Shown: one piece after another, positions 8,098 to 15,372 of the stretch
Position numbering within the stretch: the stretch's first letter is position 1
How the letters are laid out: each line of letters starts with the position of its first letter
NCBI GenBank assembly: GCA_964629975.1
Contig: CAZVUN010000001.1
Location: 16,387-80,386, forward strand
Length of the DNA stretch: 64,000 nucleotides
Direction of reading: 5' to 3'
From: G020354085 sp964629975
GTDB taxonomy: Bacteria > Pseudomonadota > Gammaproteobacteria > Acidiferrobacterales > Sulfurifustaceae
Made by a program: the position numbers and the translations under genes
Notes under the pieces: generated by a model
The model's input: the letters and a program-made list of their open reading frames with translations, nothing else
What the model was told of the DNA's origin: nothing
The model's database searches: none

Positions 8098-8990
8098 CCG
8101 CCGGCGCTGCCCCAGTTCATGCCCGCCTGCCCGAGCCAGTAGCCGTCGCAGCGCCCGGTCGGCATGTACGGCGCCAAACGGCTATCGGCATCCGCGACCG
8201 TGATCGCCCCGTCGGCGACGGCGCGAAACAGCTCGACAACCGCGAACGTTCCCTGCGACTGCGGCGTGACACGCAACACCTCCACGCCGAGCGCCGCCAG
8301 GGCTTGCAGATGCCCGAGGAGGCTGTGCGTGCCGGCGGACTGCACCTGGATGCCATTCAGCACCAGGAACGGTTTGTCCTCCTGGGTCTTGAGCAGCATG
8401 CCGTCGGGATAGTCGGCGCAGCGAAAGGCGCAGTCGTCCTTGGACCGGTTGTGGGCGCGCGCCGTGAAGCAGCGCGCGGAGAACGCGAGCGGCAGGCGCC
8501 CAAAGGCAAAGACCTCGGTCTCAACCCCTTCCGGTCGCGTGGCCTGCAGGGCAGCGAGCGCCTCGCGCGACAGCTCGAGCGGCGGTACCCAGCGGCATGC
8601 GCCGCTGCCGGCAAGCACGGCGAGGCTCGCCGCGTTGTAGACGTTGAGATGCGGACCGGCGACGAAGCGCGCACGGCCGGCCAGCAGGTTGACCGCGCCC
8701 CAGTCATTGGCCTCCACCCGGAAGCGCCCGTTCTCGGCGATGCGCCGCAGTTGCGCGAGCTCCGATTCCGCCTCGAGCAGCGTGAGCGTCGACAGCACCA
8801 CTTCCTTGCCGGCTGCGGCAAGCTGCTCGGCCAGCGCGATCCAGTCGCGCAGGCGCAGCGCGCGGCGCTTGGCGCACACCACCTCACCCAGATAGACGAT
8901 GTCCACCGGGCTCGCCGCCGTGCGTGCGTAGAACTCGCGCACCGTCTCGCGCGTCCAGAAGTAGGGGATGGGTCCCAGTGATAACTTCAT
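8094..8990 (-). CDS. ubiV: UbiV, U32-family protein of anaerobic ubiquinone hydroxylation
   Basis: UbiV pairs with UbiU to hydroxylate the ubiquinone ring without oxygen. The 298-residue protein is a U32-peptidase-family member lacking protease activity in the known examples. It has C39 in LGEVVCAKRR and the set C174, C187 and C191 (RCFTARAHNRSKDDCAFRC). Their 13- and 4-residue spacing equals that of the E. coli UbiV 4Fe-4S ligands. The ATG at 8990 gives the family start MKLSLGPIPYFW; an upstream TTG is less likely. ubiU lies upstream on the same strand behind a 103-bp spacer containing heptad repeats. Confidence 0.93.
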   Translation of the reverse strand: MKLSLGPIPYFWTRETVREFYARTAASPVDIVYLGEVVCAKRRALRLRDWIALAEQLAAAGKEVVLSTLTLLEAESELAQLRRIAENGRFRVEANDWGAVNLLAGRARFVAGPHLNVYNAASLAVLAGSGACRWVPPLELSREALAALQATRPEGVETEVFAFGRLPLAFSARCFTARAHNRSKDDCAFRCADYPDGMLLKTQEDKPFLVLNGIQVQSAGTHSLLGHLQALAALGVEVLRVTPQSQGTFAVVELFRAVADGAITVADADSRLAPYMPTGRCDGYWLGQAGMNWGSAGG

Positions 8991-8995
8991 CGTGG

Positions 8996-9023
8996 CAAGT
9001 GACAAGTACCAAGTGACGAGTAA
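8996..9023. repeat. Four tandem degenerate 7-mers upstream of ubiV
   Basis: CAAGTGA, CAAGTAC, CAAGTGA and CGAGTAA follow one another without gaps, immediately upstream of the ubiV start codon region. Similar heptad-periodic tracts occur at 9060-9094 and 10147-10174. They are non-coding and their role is unknown. Confidence 0.6.
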
Positions 9024-9059
9024 TCGTGCGCCTGCGGCGCATTGTTTTGCCTCTTACAA

Positions 9060-9094
9060 ACCACTAAACACTCAGCACTCAGCACTGTCGTCAC
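9060..9094. repeat. Second heptad-periodic tract between ubiU and ubiV
   Basis: ACCACTA, AACACTC, AGCACTC and AGCACTG run in 7-nt register, with a less similar fifth unit TCGTCAC. The CACT core is the complement of the AGTG core in the 8996-9023 tract. The two tracts therefore face each other across about 37 bp. The tract reaches the stop codon of ubiU. Confidence 0.5.
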
Positions 9095-10125
9095 TATTGC
9101 CATGGCCGGTGATAGGCCCCGAGGGTGTGGCAGCGGCCCTCCGCGACCTTGTCGAGCGCGCGCTGCCATTCGGGGCGGGGCACGAAGTGCGCCGGGTCGC
9201 GCCGGCAGGCATCGAGCGCCGCACGCAGCACCTGCGTGACCTGCGCGACATAGGCCGGGCTGCGCTGCCGGCCCTCGACCTTGATCGCCGCGACCCCGGC
9301 AGCGAACAGCTGTGGCAGGATCTCCAGGACGTTGAGCGCGGTCGGTTCCTCCAGCGCATAGAACGGCTGGCCGGCCACAGGGTCGGGCCCATCGCTCGAA
9401 CACCGCTCCACGGCGAACCGGCCCTTGCACAATGTGGGGTAGCCGGCCGACTGGTCGGGGGCGTAAATGTCGATCAGCACGCCGTTCAGGCGCGAACGCC
9501 GTCCACCGCCCGGCGATTCCTCCCAGCGCACACTCTTCGCCGGCGAGCACACGCCGCTGGTGTTGGGCGACTCGCCGGTGACATAGGACGACAACTGGCA
9601 GCGCCCCTCCACCATGATGCACAGGCTGCCGAAGCCGAATACCTCGACCTCCACGTTCACGCGGTGCACGATCGCCGCCACCTGCGCAGCCGACAGCACG
9701 CGCGGCAGCACCACGCGCCGGATGCGAAAGCGCCGCGCATAGAAGTCGATAGCCTCCGGATTCGTGGCCGAGCCCTGCACCGAAAGGTGCAGGCGCAGCT
9801 GCGGATGGCGGGCGGCCGCGTAACTGAGCAGCCCGACGTCCGCCATGATCAGCGCATCGACCCCAAGCGCGGCCGCCAGGTCTACGGCCGCACACCAGCG
9901 GGCCCACTGGTCCGGGCGCGGGAAGGTGTTGAGCGCGACGAACACGCGCCGGCCGGCCGCGTGCGCGTAGGCGAGCGCCTCACGTGCCTCGTCGGCGTCG
10001 AAATTGAGGCCGGGAAAATTCCGCGCGTTGGTGCCGTCGCGAAAACCGATGTAGACGGCATCGGCGCCACAATCGATTGCGGCCTTCAATGCCGGCAGGC
10101 TCCCGGCGGGACAAATGAGCTCCAT
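9094..10125 (-). CDS. ubiU: UbiU, U32-family partner of UbiV
   Basis: A 343-residue U32-family protein. With UbiV it forms the Fe-S heterodimer that carries out oxygen-independent ring hydroxylation in ubiquinone synthesis. The start MELICPAGSLPALKAAID is characteristic. The four cysteines C169, C176, C193 and C233 match the E. coli UbiU cluster ligands in position to within one residue. It heads the ubiU-ubiV pair on the minus strand and converges with nothing. The region upstream contains a heptad-repeat tract but no FNR box that I could find, so its control may differ from that of ubiT. Confidence 0.93.
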   Translation of the reverse strand: MELICPAGSLPALKAAIDCGADAVYIGFRDGTNARNFPGLNFDADEAREALAYAHAAGRRVFVALNTFPRPDQWARWCAAVDLAAALGVDALIMADVGLLSYAAARHPQLRLHLSVQGSATNPEAIDFYARRFRIRRVVLPRVLSAAQVAAIVHRVNVEVEVFGFGSLCIMVEGRCQLSSYVTGESPNTSGVCSPAKSVRWEESPGGGRRSRLNGVLIDIYAPDQSAGYPTLCKGRFAVERCSSDGPDPVAGQPFYALEEPTALNVLEILPQLFAAGVAAIKVEGRQRSPAYVAQVTQVLRAALDACRRDPAHFVPRPEWQRALDKVAEGRCHTLGAYHRPWQ

Positions 10126-10146
10126 CGATGAACGCCAGAATCAGCC

Positions 10147-10174
10147 GTAAGTGATGGGTAGTAAGTGAGGGATG
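10147..10174. repeat. Heptad-periodic tract upstream of ubiU
   Basis: GTAAGTG, ATGGGTA, GTAAGTG and AGGGATG are four consecutive 7-mers in the ubiU upstream region, with alternate units nearly identical. They share an AGTG-type core and period with the tracts at 8996 and 9060. Confidence 0.5.
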
Positions 10175-10265
10175 GGTTCGTATAAGCGGCTTGACCTGTC
10201 GGCGCGGCCACGCATTTCTGCCGCGGACTCCGGGACCTAGAACCTGGAGCGCATCATTGCCTTCC

Positions 10266-10877
10266 CTAACCTACCTTGCCGAGCACGCGATGGCGGAAGT
10301 CGACGCCGAGCCGTGCCGCGAGCGCAGCGCACGCCGCCACGTCCACACCTTCGAGACCGTCGACGGCGCTCACGCTCACGTGCGGCACGAACTCGCGTGC
10401 CCGCGTGATGAATTCGAGCACCGCCTCGTAGGCGCCGGCCTCCTTGGGCCGGCAGTGGCGCGCGTAGGTGGTCGCGTCCTGCGCGTTGAGCGACACCGAC
10501 AGGCTGTCGACGATGTCCTCCAGGTCTGGCGTCACGTCACGCCCGTGCACCCGATTGGCGAGACCGTCGGTGTTGATGCGGATCGCCTTGGCGCCGAGCT
10601 TGCGCAGGCGGGTGGCCACCTCGAGCACGTCGTAGAGGCGCAGCGTCGGCTCGCCCAGCCCGCAAAACACCACCTCCCGATACTGCCCGGGGTTCTCGGC
10701 TGCCGCCACCATCTCCTCGACCGTCGGTTCGCGCGGCAGGCGCAGGGCGTAGTCCTGCACCGTCCAGCAGCCGTTGAACTTGGGGCAGAAGCCGCAACGC
10801 AGCGTGCAGCGGTTGGTAACGTTGAGGTACCGACCACCACGCAGGGTGTAACCGAAAACGGGTGTGTGCATGCCCAT
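10266..10877 (-). CDS. Small radical SAM protein (TatD-associated type)
   Basis: About 203 residues. It has the radical SAM motif CTLRCGFC near the N-terminus (NVTNRCTLRCGFCPK), a GEPTL segment and a partial TIM barrel ending at about residue 200. The short length and YLNVTNRC entry resemble the TatD-linked radical SAM family; no TatD nuclease is visible here. Substrate is unknown. Starts are possible at 10892, 10877 or 10871. The FNR box at 10917-10930 predicts a transcript start near 10882, which would exclude 10892, so 10877 is given. Position beside ubiUV and an FNR box suggest an anaerobic role, possibly linked to ubiquinone or haem metabolism. Confidence 0.78.
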   Translation of the reverse strand: MGMHTPVFGYTLRGGRYLNVTNRCTLRCGFCPKFNGCWTVQDYALRLPREPTVEEMVAAAENPGQYREVVFCGLGEPTLRLYDVLEVATRLRKLGAKAIRINTDGLANRVHGRDVTPDLEDIVDSLSVSLNAQDATTYARHCRPKEAGAYEAVLEFITRAREFVPHVSVSAVDGLEGVDVAACAALAARLGVDFRHRVLGKVG

Positions 10878-10916
10878 GACGGTGCCGCACATTACCGGCC
10901 GCGCGCGCCGCTTGCA

Positions 10917-10930
10917 TTGATCTCAATCAA
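10917..10930 (-). promoter_or_regulatory. Perfect FNR box upstream of the radical SAM gene
   Basis: TTGATCTCAATCAA is an exact FNR consensus site. A class II geometry places the -10 at 10889-10894 (TAATGT on the minus strand, a weak match) and the start of transcription near 10882. The other flank is the 3' end of the HNH gene, so the radical SAM gene is the only sensible target. Confidence 0.78.
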
Positions 10931-11023
10931 GATCGCCGCGGGCTCATTGCTTGGCGCGACGTGGGCGCGCCACGGCACAGTGGTTGAGTGTCACGCTCAA
11001 CGGCACGGCGGGCGCGCGTGCCG

Positions 11024-11431
11024 CTAACCCGGTTTGTCCTTGAGCAGGTCCTTGAGATTGGCGAACGGCTGGTTCACGGCCGCGACCCGACTGGCCGCGG
11101 CGGGCAGCGGATCCCAGCCGCGCACCAGGTGGGCGAACTTCTGATGCTCGGCATCGTGGCAGTACAGGCACAGGTTCTCCCAGTTGCTGCCGTCCGCCGG
11201 GTTGTTGTCGTGGTTGTGGTCCTTGTGGTGCACCGTGAGCTCATGCAGGTTTTCGCGCGTGAAGCTGCGGCCGCAGCGCCCGCACACCCATGGGTGCAGC
11301 TTGAGCGACTGCTCGCGATAGCCCTGCATGCGCGTGTCGCGATCCTTCACGGCGCGCGCCACGACCGCGTCCAGCCTGGCGGTATTGATTGGGTCACCCG
11401 GGCGCCGCGGGCCGCTGCGCTTTGCTGTCAT
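11024..11431 (-). CDS. yajD: YajD-family HNH nuclease
   Basis: A 135-residue HNH protein matching the YajD family. It has a zinc-knuckle CGRCGRSFTRENLHELTVHH, the catalytic HHKDHNHDNNPADGSNWENL and a second pair CLYCHDAEH. YajD proteins are predicted DNA endonucleases whose biological role is not established. The ATG at 11431 starts a basic N-terminal extension about 35 residues longer than in E. coli. It is divergent from the yqaA-like remnant, with a perfect TATAAT at 11502-11507 facing that gene. It carries no sign of being part of a mobile element here. Confidence 0.85.
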   Translation of the reverse strand: MTAKRSGPRRPGDPINTARLDAVVARAVKDRDTRMQGYREQSLKLHPWVCGRCGRSFTRENLHELTVHHKDHNHDNNPADGSNWENLCLYCHDAEHQKFAHLVRGWDPLPAAASRVAAVNQPFANLKDLLKDKPG

Positions 11432-11541
11432 GGTATCGAGCCCTCACTCGCTGCCTGCCGACGGATCAGCGCGGACGCGAGGATCCGCTCCGCACTCCCT
11501 ATATAATGCCGAAAAGCTGCCGCGCTTTGGACTCCCTTAAG

Positions 11542-12000
11542 ATGACATTACCGCCCGTGCGTCCGGGCTGCGAAGCAAGCGTGGTCTGCGACCTGACACT
11601 CTGGAGTTTGTTCGCGGGCGCGTTCGCCTCGGCCGCCCTTCTCCGGGCGGCTCGCGGGCCGTGCGGTTTCTGGCGGCGCGGCAACGGCCCTGCGATCCGT
11701 GGCTGCCTCTCGCCATCGCCCCATTCGGCAACACGCTCGGTGCGCTTACGACCTGGCTTGTTGGGCGGATTGCTGGCTCGGCGCCAGCCGCTCGATCGGC
11801 CGCGCAAGCCCGCGCAGCAGCACGCGGTCACCTGGCTGCGGCACCGGGGCAGCCCCCTATTGCCGCTGTCGTGGCTGCCGCGCGTGGGCGACCCGCTGTG
11901 CGTTGGCGCCGGCGGGTTACGGATGCCGCTCGCCCTGGCGGGGACGTTCATCGCCGCCGCCAGGGCGGCCCGCTCCGCGGTGGTAGCGGCCGCCGCCTGA
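11542..12000 (+). pseudogene. yqaA: YqaA-family membrane protein, frameshifted twice
   Basis: Three overlapping frames together spell a YqaA-type (COG1238) membrane protein. Frame 1 from the ATG at 11542 gives LWSLFAGAFASAALL. The frame then drops by one base near 11640-11643 and continues PGGSRAVRFL and GNTLGALTTWLVGR. It returns to frame 1 near 11765-11775 with HRGSPLLPLSWLPRVGDPLC and a closing membrane helix up to the TGA at 11998. The family motif LSWxPxVGDxLC is intact. A perfect TATAAT lies at 11502-11507. Either the gene has decayed or the consensus sequence carries two single-base errors. YqaA function is unknown beyond membrane localisation. Confidence 0.8.
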
Positions 12001-12045
12001 AGCGGTGGGGCACCTCATTCTTCAGGAAACAGCATTGCGTTCAAC

Positions 12046-13833
12046 ATGTGCGGGATCTGTGGCGAATTGAGATTTGACGGGGCGGCGCCCGACCTCGCAG
12101 CGATCGGCCGGATGACCGCGGCGCTCGCGCGCCGCGGCCCGGATCACGAAGGCGCGCATGCCGACGGGCCGCTCGCCTTCGGCCACCGGCGCCTCGCGGT
12201 CATCGATCTGTCGGAGTCATCCGACCAGCCGATGGTCGACGGTGAGCTCAAGCTCGCCATCGTCTTCAACGGCACCATTTACAATTACCGCGAGCTGCGC
12301 AGCGAACTGGCCGGGCTCGGCTACCACTTCTTCTCGCACGGCGACACCGAGGTCATCCTCAAGGCCTACCACGCCTGGGGCGAGGACTGCGTGGCGCGCT
12401 TCAACGGCATGTTCGCCTTCGCCGTCTGGGACGCGCACCAGCACGCGCTGTTCCTGGCGCGTGACCGCAGCGGCATCAAACCGCTGTACTACACGGCCGA
12501 CGGCGCGCGCCTGCGCTTCGCTTCGACGCTGCCGGCATTGCTCGCCGGCGGCGCCGTCGACACCTCGATCGACCCGGTGGCGCTGCACCACCAGCTCACG
12601 CTGCACGCGGTGGTGCCGGCGCCGCGCACCCTGCTCGCCGGCGTGCGCAAGCTCGCGCCGGCAACCACGCTGCGCGTCGACCACCACGGCCGGCGTCACG
12701 AGCGGCGCTACTGGACACTGCGGGCGCAGCGTCCGACGCCGGCGCGCAGCGAGCGCGACTGGATCGAGGCAACCGACGCGGCGCTGACCCGCGCCGTCGA
12801 GCGTCAGTACCGGACCGCCGACACGCCGGTCGGCGTGCTGCTGTCGGGCGGGCTCGATTCGAGCCTGCTGGTCGGCGTGCTCGATCGGCTCGGGGCGCGC
12901 GACATCCCGACGTTCTCCATCGGCTTCGAGGCACTGAGTGAGGAAGCCGCGGATGAGTTCGAATACTCGGATGCCGTGGCGCAGCGCTTCCACACCCGCC
13001 ACCGGCGCTATCGCCTGTCGAACAGCGAGATCCTGCGCCATCTCGAGGCCGCGGTGGCGGTCATGTCCGAGCCAATGGTGAGCCAGGACGTGGTCGCCTG
13101 GTACCTGCTGGCCGAGCGCGTCAAGAAGGACGTCAAGGTGGTGCTGTGCGGGCAGGGGGCCGACGAGGTGTTCGGCGGTTACTACTGGTATGCGCGCATG
13201 CACGCCGATTCGGGCTCTGATCTCGAGCGGCTGCGCCGGCACTATTTCGACCGCTCGCATGAAGACTTCTTGCAGCTGGTCGCGCCGGCGCTGCGCGGCG
13301 CCGATCACACCGCTGCGCTCATCGAGGCGCTGCTGGCTGAACCCGGCGCCGATACGTTTTTGGACCGCGTCCTGCGTCTCGATGTCACGACGCTGATCGT
13401 CGATGATCCGGTCAAGCGCGTCGACAACATGACCATGGCCTTCGGGCTCGAGGCGCGCGTGCCATTCCTCGATCACGAGCTGATCGAACTCGCGATGCAG
13501 ATGCCGCCCGAGCTCAAGCTCAAGAGCGACGGCAAGTATCCGCTCAAGGCGCTGGCGCGCGGGCTCCTGCCGGACAGCGTCATCGACCGGCCCAAGGGCT
13601 ACTTCCCCATTCCGGCGCTCAAGTACATCCGCGGCCCGTTCCTCGACTTTATGCGCGCCATCCTGACGAGTGACGCCTGCCGGCGGCGCGGCGTGTTCAA
13701 TCCCGCCTACCTCGACCGCCTGCTGGCCGACCCGGACCGCGAACCGCTGACGCCGATCGGCGGCAGCACCTTGCGGCACCTGGCACTGCTCGAGCTGTGG
13801 CTGCAGCGCGTGGTGGACCCGCATCGCCAATGA
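12046..13833 (+). CDS. AsnB-like amidotransferase, probably N-acetylglutaminylglutamine amide synthase
   Basis: A 595-residue class II glutamine amidotransferase fused to an asparagine-synthase domain. Cys2 is the glutaminase nucleophile (MCGICGE), with RRGPDHEG and FNGTIYNYREL. The synthetase ATP site SGGLDSS is at 267-273. Segments such as HAVVPAPRTLLAGV, DDPVKRVDNMTMAFGLEAR and DRPKGYFPIP resemble the amidotransferase of N-acetylglutaminylglutamine amide synthesis, an osmoprotectant pathway. The usual GNAT/ATP-grasp partner and M42 peptidase are not adjacent, so plain asparagine synthase or another amidation remains possible. It starts 45 bp after the broken yqaA. Confidence 0.82.
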   Translation: MCGICGELRFDGAAPDLAAIGRMTAALARRGPDHEGAHADGPLAFGHRRLAVIDLSESSDQPMVDGELKLAIVFNGTIYNYRELRSELAGLGYHFFSHGDTEVILKAYHAWGEDCVARFNGMFAFAVWDAHQHALFLARDRSGIKPLYYTADGARLRFASTLPALLAGGAVDTSIDPVALHHQLTLHAVVPAPRTLLAGVRKLAPATTLRVDHHGRRHERRYWTLRAQRPTPARSERDWIEATDAALTRAVERQYRTADTPVGVLLSGGLDSSLLVGVLDRLGARDIPTFSIGFEALSEEAADEFEYSDAVAQRFHTRHRRYRLSNSEILRHLEAAVAVMSEPMVSQDVVAWYLLAERVKKDVKVVLCGQGADEVFGGYYWYARMHADSGSDLERLRRHYFDRSHEDFLQLVAPALRGADHTAALIEALLAEPGADTFLDRVLRLDVTTLIVDDPVKRVDNMTMAFGLEARVPFLDHELIELAMQMPPELKLKSDGKYPLKALARGLLPDSVIDRPKGYFPIPALKYIRGPFLDFMRAILTSDACRRRGVFNPAYLDRLLADPDREPLTPIGGSTLRHLALLELWLQRVVDPHRQ

Positions 13834-13939
13834 TGTCGCGGCGCTTCGTGCGGCCACGCGGTCTGGGGCATCCCGATCGGCGCAGGCGGCAATATTCCCC
13901 GTTTGCACTGGGGGAAATCGATAGTTGAGCAAAATACTC

Positions 13940-13948
13940 TGATATACT
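13940..13948 (+). promoter_or_regulatory. Extended -10 promoter for dsrC
   Basis: TGATATACT fits the extended -10 form TGnTATAAT with one mismatch, so a -35 element is not essential; TTGAGC at 13925-13930 is too close to act as one. The element lies within a direct repeat, ATACTCTG at 13934 and 13944. A start near 13955 would give a leader of about 49 nt, with GGAGGAAA just before the dsrC ATG. Confidence 0.5.
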
Positions 13949-14003
13949 CTGCGCCATCCTGCCAACGTGGTAGCAGGCAATTTCGAGCGGAGGAAATTTC
14001 TCA

Positions 14004-14312
14004 ATGACGACGGCAACGGCAATCGAGCTCAAGGTGGACGGCGAGGGCTTCCTCGTCAACCGGGATGACTGGAACGAGGACATTGCGCGCGAGCTCGCAC
14101 GCCGCGATGGCGTGGAGATCGACGACAAGATCATGCACTACATCAATGAAGCGCGCAGCATGTACGACAACGACGGCGTGGTGCCGCCGATTCGCATCTT
14201 CGCCAAGGCGCAGGGCACGACCACCAAGGAGCTGTACGACGTATTCAAGAAAGGGCCGATGAAGCTCATCTGCAAGTGGGGCGGGCTGCCGAAGCCAACC
14301 GGCTGCGTGTAG
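14004..14312 (+). CDS. dsrC: DsrC, sulfur-carrier protein with both C-terminal cysteines
   Basis: DsrC carries persulfide or trisulfide sulfur between TusA/DsrEFH, DsrAB and DsrMKJOP in dissimilatory sulfur metabolism. This 102-residue protein ends CKWGGLPKPTGCV, with Cys90 and the penultimate Cys101 exactly 10 residues apart, the signature of true DsrC rather than TusE. A strong ribosome site GGAGGAAA precedes the ATG. No dsrAB or dsrEFH is in the window, so the gene is detached from the main dsr locus, which is common for extra copies. It ends before a 12-bp terminator-like hairpin. Confidence 0.95.
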   Translation: MTTATAIELKVDGEGFLVNRDDWNEDIARELARRDGVEIDDKIMHYINEARSMYDNDGVVPPIRIFAKAQGTTTKELYDVFKKGPMKLICKWGGLPKPTGCV

Positions 14313-14327
14313 GCACAAACGGATCCT

Positions 14328-14357
14328 CGCGTAGGCGCTCGGCGCAGCGCCTACGCG
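14328..14357. terminator. 12-bp perfect hairpin between dsrC and the HbpS-like gene
   Basis: CGCGTAGGCGCT and AGCGCCTACGCG form a perfect stem around a 6-nt loop. There is no U-tract on either strand. It sits between convergent genes and includes the stop codon of the minus-strand gene, so it may end both transcripts. Confidence 0.5.
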
Positions 14358-14767
14358 ATGGCCGCCACGGCGGCCTGCGCCACCTGCCCATCCTGTGGCG
14401 AGGTGACGCCGCTCACACCCACCGCGCCGACGATCGTGCCCTGCACCACGATCGGCACGCCGCCCTCTGCCGGCAGCACGCCCGGCAAACCCAGCACCGC
14501 CTGACGCCCAGCGGCCAGCACCTCGTCCCACGCCTTGGTGGGGCGTTTGAAGGCCACGGCCGCGCGCGCCTTGGCGATCGCGATCTCGACACTGCCGAAC
14601 TGCGCCTCATCGAGCCGCTCGAGCGCGACGAGATGGCCACCGTCGTCGACCACGGCGATGACCACCGGCCAGCCCTGCTTCAGCGCCTCCGCCTTGGCGG
14701 CATCGAGCGCGGTGCGTGCGGCCGCGAGCGTGAGCGCGGGTTTTGTCGACAGCAGTGTCTCGGGCAT
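14351..14767 (-). CDS. GlcG/HbpS-family haem-binding-like protein
   Basis: A 138-residue GlcG/HbpS (DUF336) protein. Family features are LTLAAARTALDAAKAEAL, VVIAVVDDGGHLVALERLD, the FKRPTKAWDE segment, and the closing GGVPIVVQGTIVGAVGVSG. No signal peptide is visible, so it is probably cytoplasmic. Members bind haem or cobalamin or occur with diol dehydratases and glycolate oxidase; none of those partners is nearby, so no specific role is claimed. The gene converges on dsrC and shares the intervening hairpin. Confidence 0.82.
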   Translation of the reverse strand: MPETLLSTKPALTLAAARTALDAAKAEALKQGWPVVIAVVDDGGHLVALERLDEAQFGSVEIAIAKARAAVAFKRPTKAWDEVLAAGRQAVLGLPGVLPAEGGVPIVVQGTIVGAVGVSGVTSPQDGQVAQAAVAAIA

Positions 14768-14845
14768 GACCAGGCTCCTACTCGACGTATCCGATGCGCG
14801 TCATCATACTAGTGGCCCCGCCACCGACCAACGCACGCCGCGCCG

Positions 14846-15349
14846 ATGCGATTTTTCAGCCGCTGGTTCACCCCGACGCCGCCGAGCGCGACCGCCGCTG
14901 CGCAACTGCGTGCCGAGGCGGGGCGCTTCGCGGTGGCGGCGTTCGCGCACCTCGACCGCGTGCGCATTGAGCGCGAGGTGCGCCAGCAGAAGCTGGTGCT
15001 CGCCTTCTTTTTTGGCGCGATCGATGAGCTCGCGCGCCTGCGTGACCTTGACGAGGCGCAGGCGCTGGCCGCCGGCGTCATGTTTCTCAACGACTACTTC
15101 CCGGCCTCGACCCCCGAGCTCGGCAGCATCACGGAGCTGCGCCAAGAGTATGCGCAGGCACTGCAGGCCAGAAACCTGATGCGCGAGGGTGCGGAGGCCA
15201 TCAAACGCTGGCGCGCGGGCGACGGCGACGCCGCCAAGTGGCTGGCACAGTCGCTCGCCTTCGACGAGGGGAACGAGTCGAGGGCCGCGCGCCACGACTC
15301 CCGGGACGGAGGAGGTAGAGCGAAGCAGGATGCCAGAGCCGACGGATGA
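14846..15349 (+). CDS. Hypothetical helical protein preceding an ABC exporter
   Basis: I do not recognise this 167-residue protein. After MRFFSRWFTPTPP it is strongly helical and rich in alanine, arginine and glutamate, with no signal peptide and no membrane segment. The last 25 residues are polar and low-complexity. It lies 23 bp before the ABC ATPase on the same strand and may be co-transcribed with it. Codon usage looks like that of its neighbours. A divergent promoter region of about 78 bp separates it from the HbpS-like gene. Confidence 0.6.
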   Translation: MRFFSRWFTPTPPSATAAAQLRAEAGRFAVAAFAHLDRVRIEREVRQQKLVLAFFFGAIDELARLRDLDEAQALAAGVMFLNDYFPASTPELGSITELRQEYAQALQARNLMREGAEAIKRWRAGDGDAAKWLAQSLAFDEGNESRAARHDSRDGGGRAKQDARADG

Positions 15350-15372
15350 CGCGCTCGCGGACTCGACGAACC

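Noticed and set aside
8996..9094. Heptad tracts as a CRISPR remnant
   Set aside because: Units are 7 nt, gapless and degenerate with no spacers and no cas genes.
13890..13920. TTCCCC-N9-GGGGGAA as a terminator after the amidotransferase gene
   Set aside because: The stem is only 6 bp with a long loop and no T-run, too weak to call.
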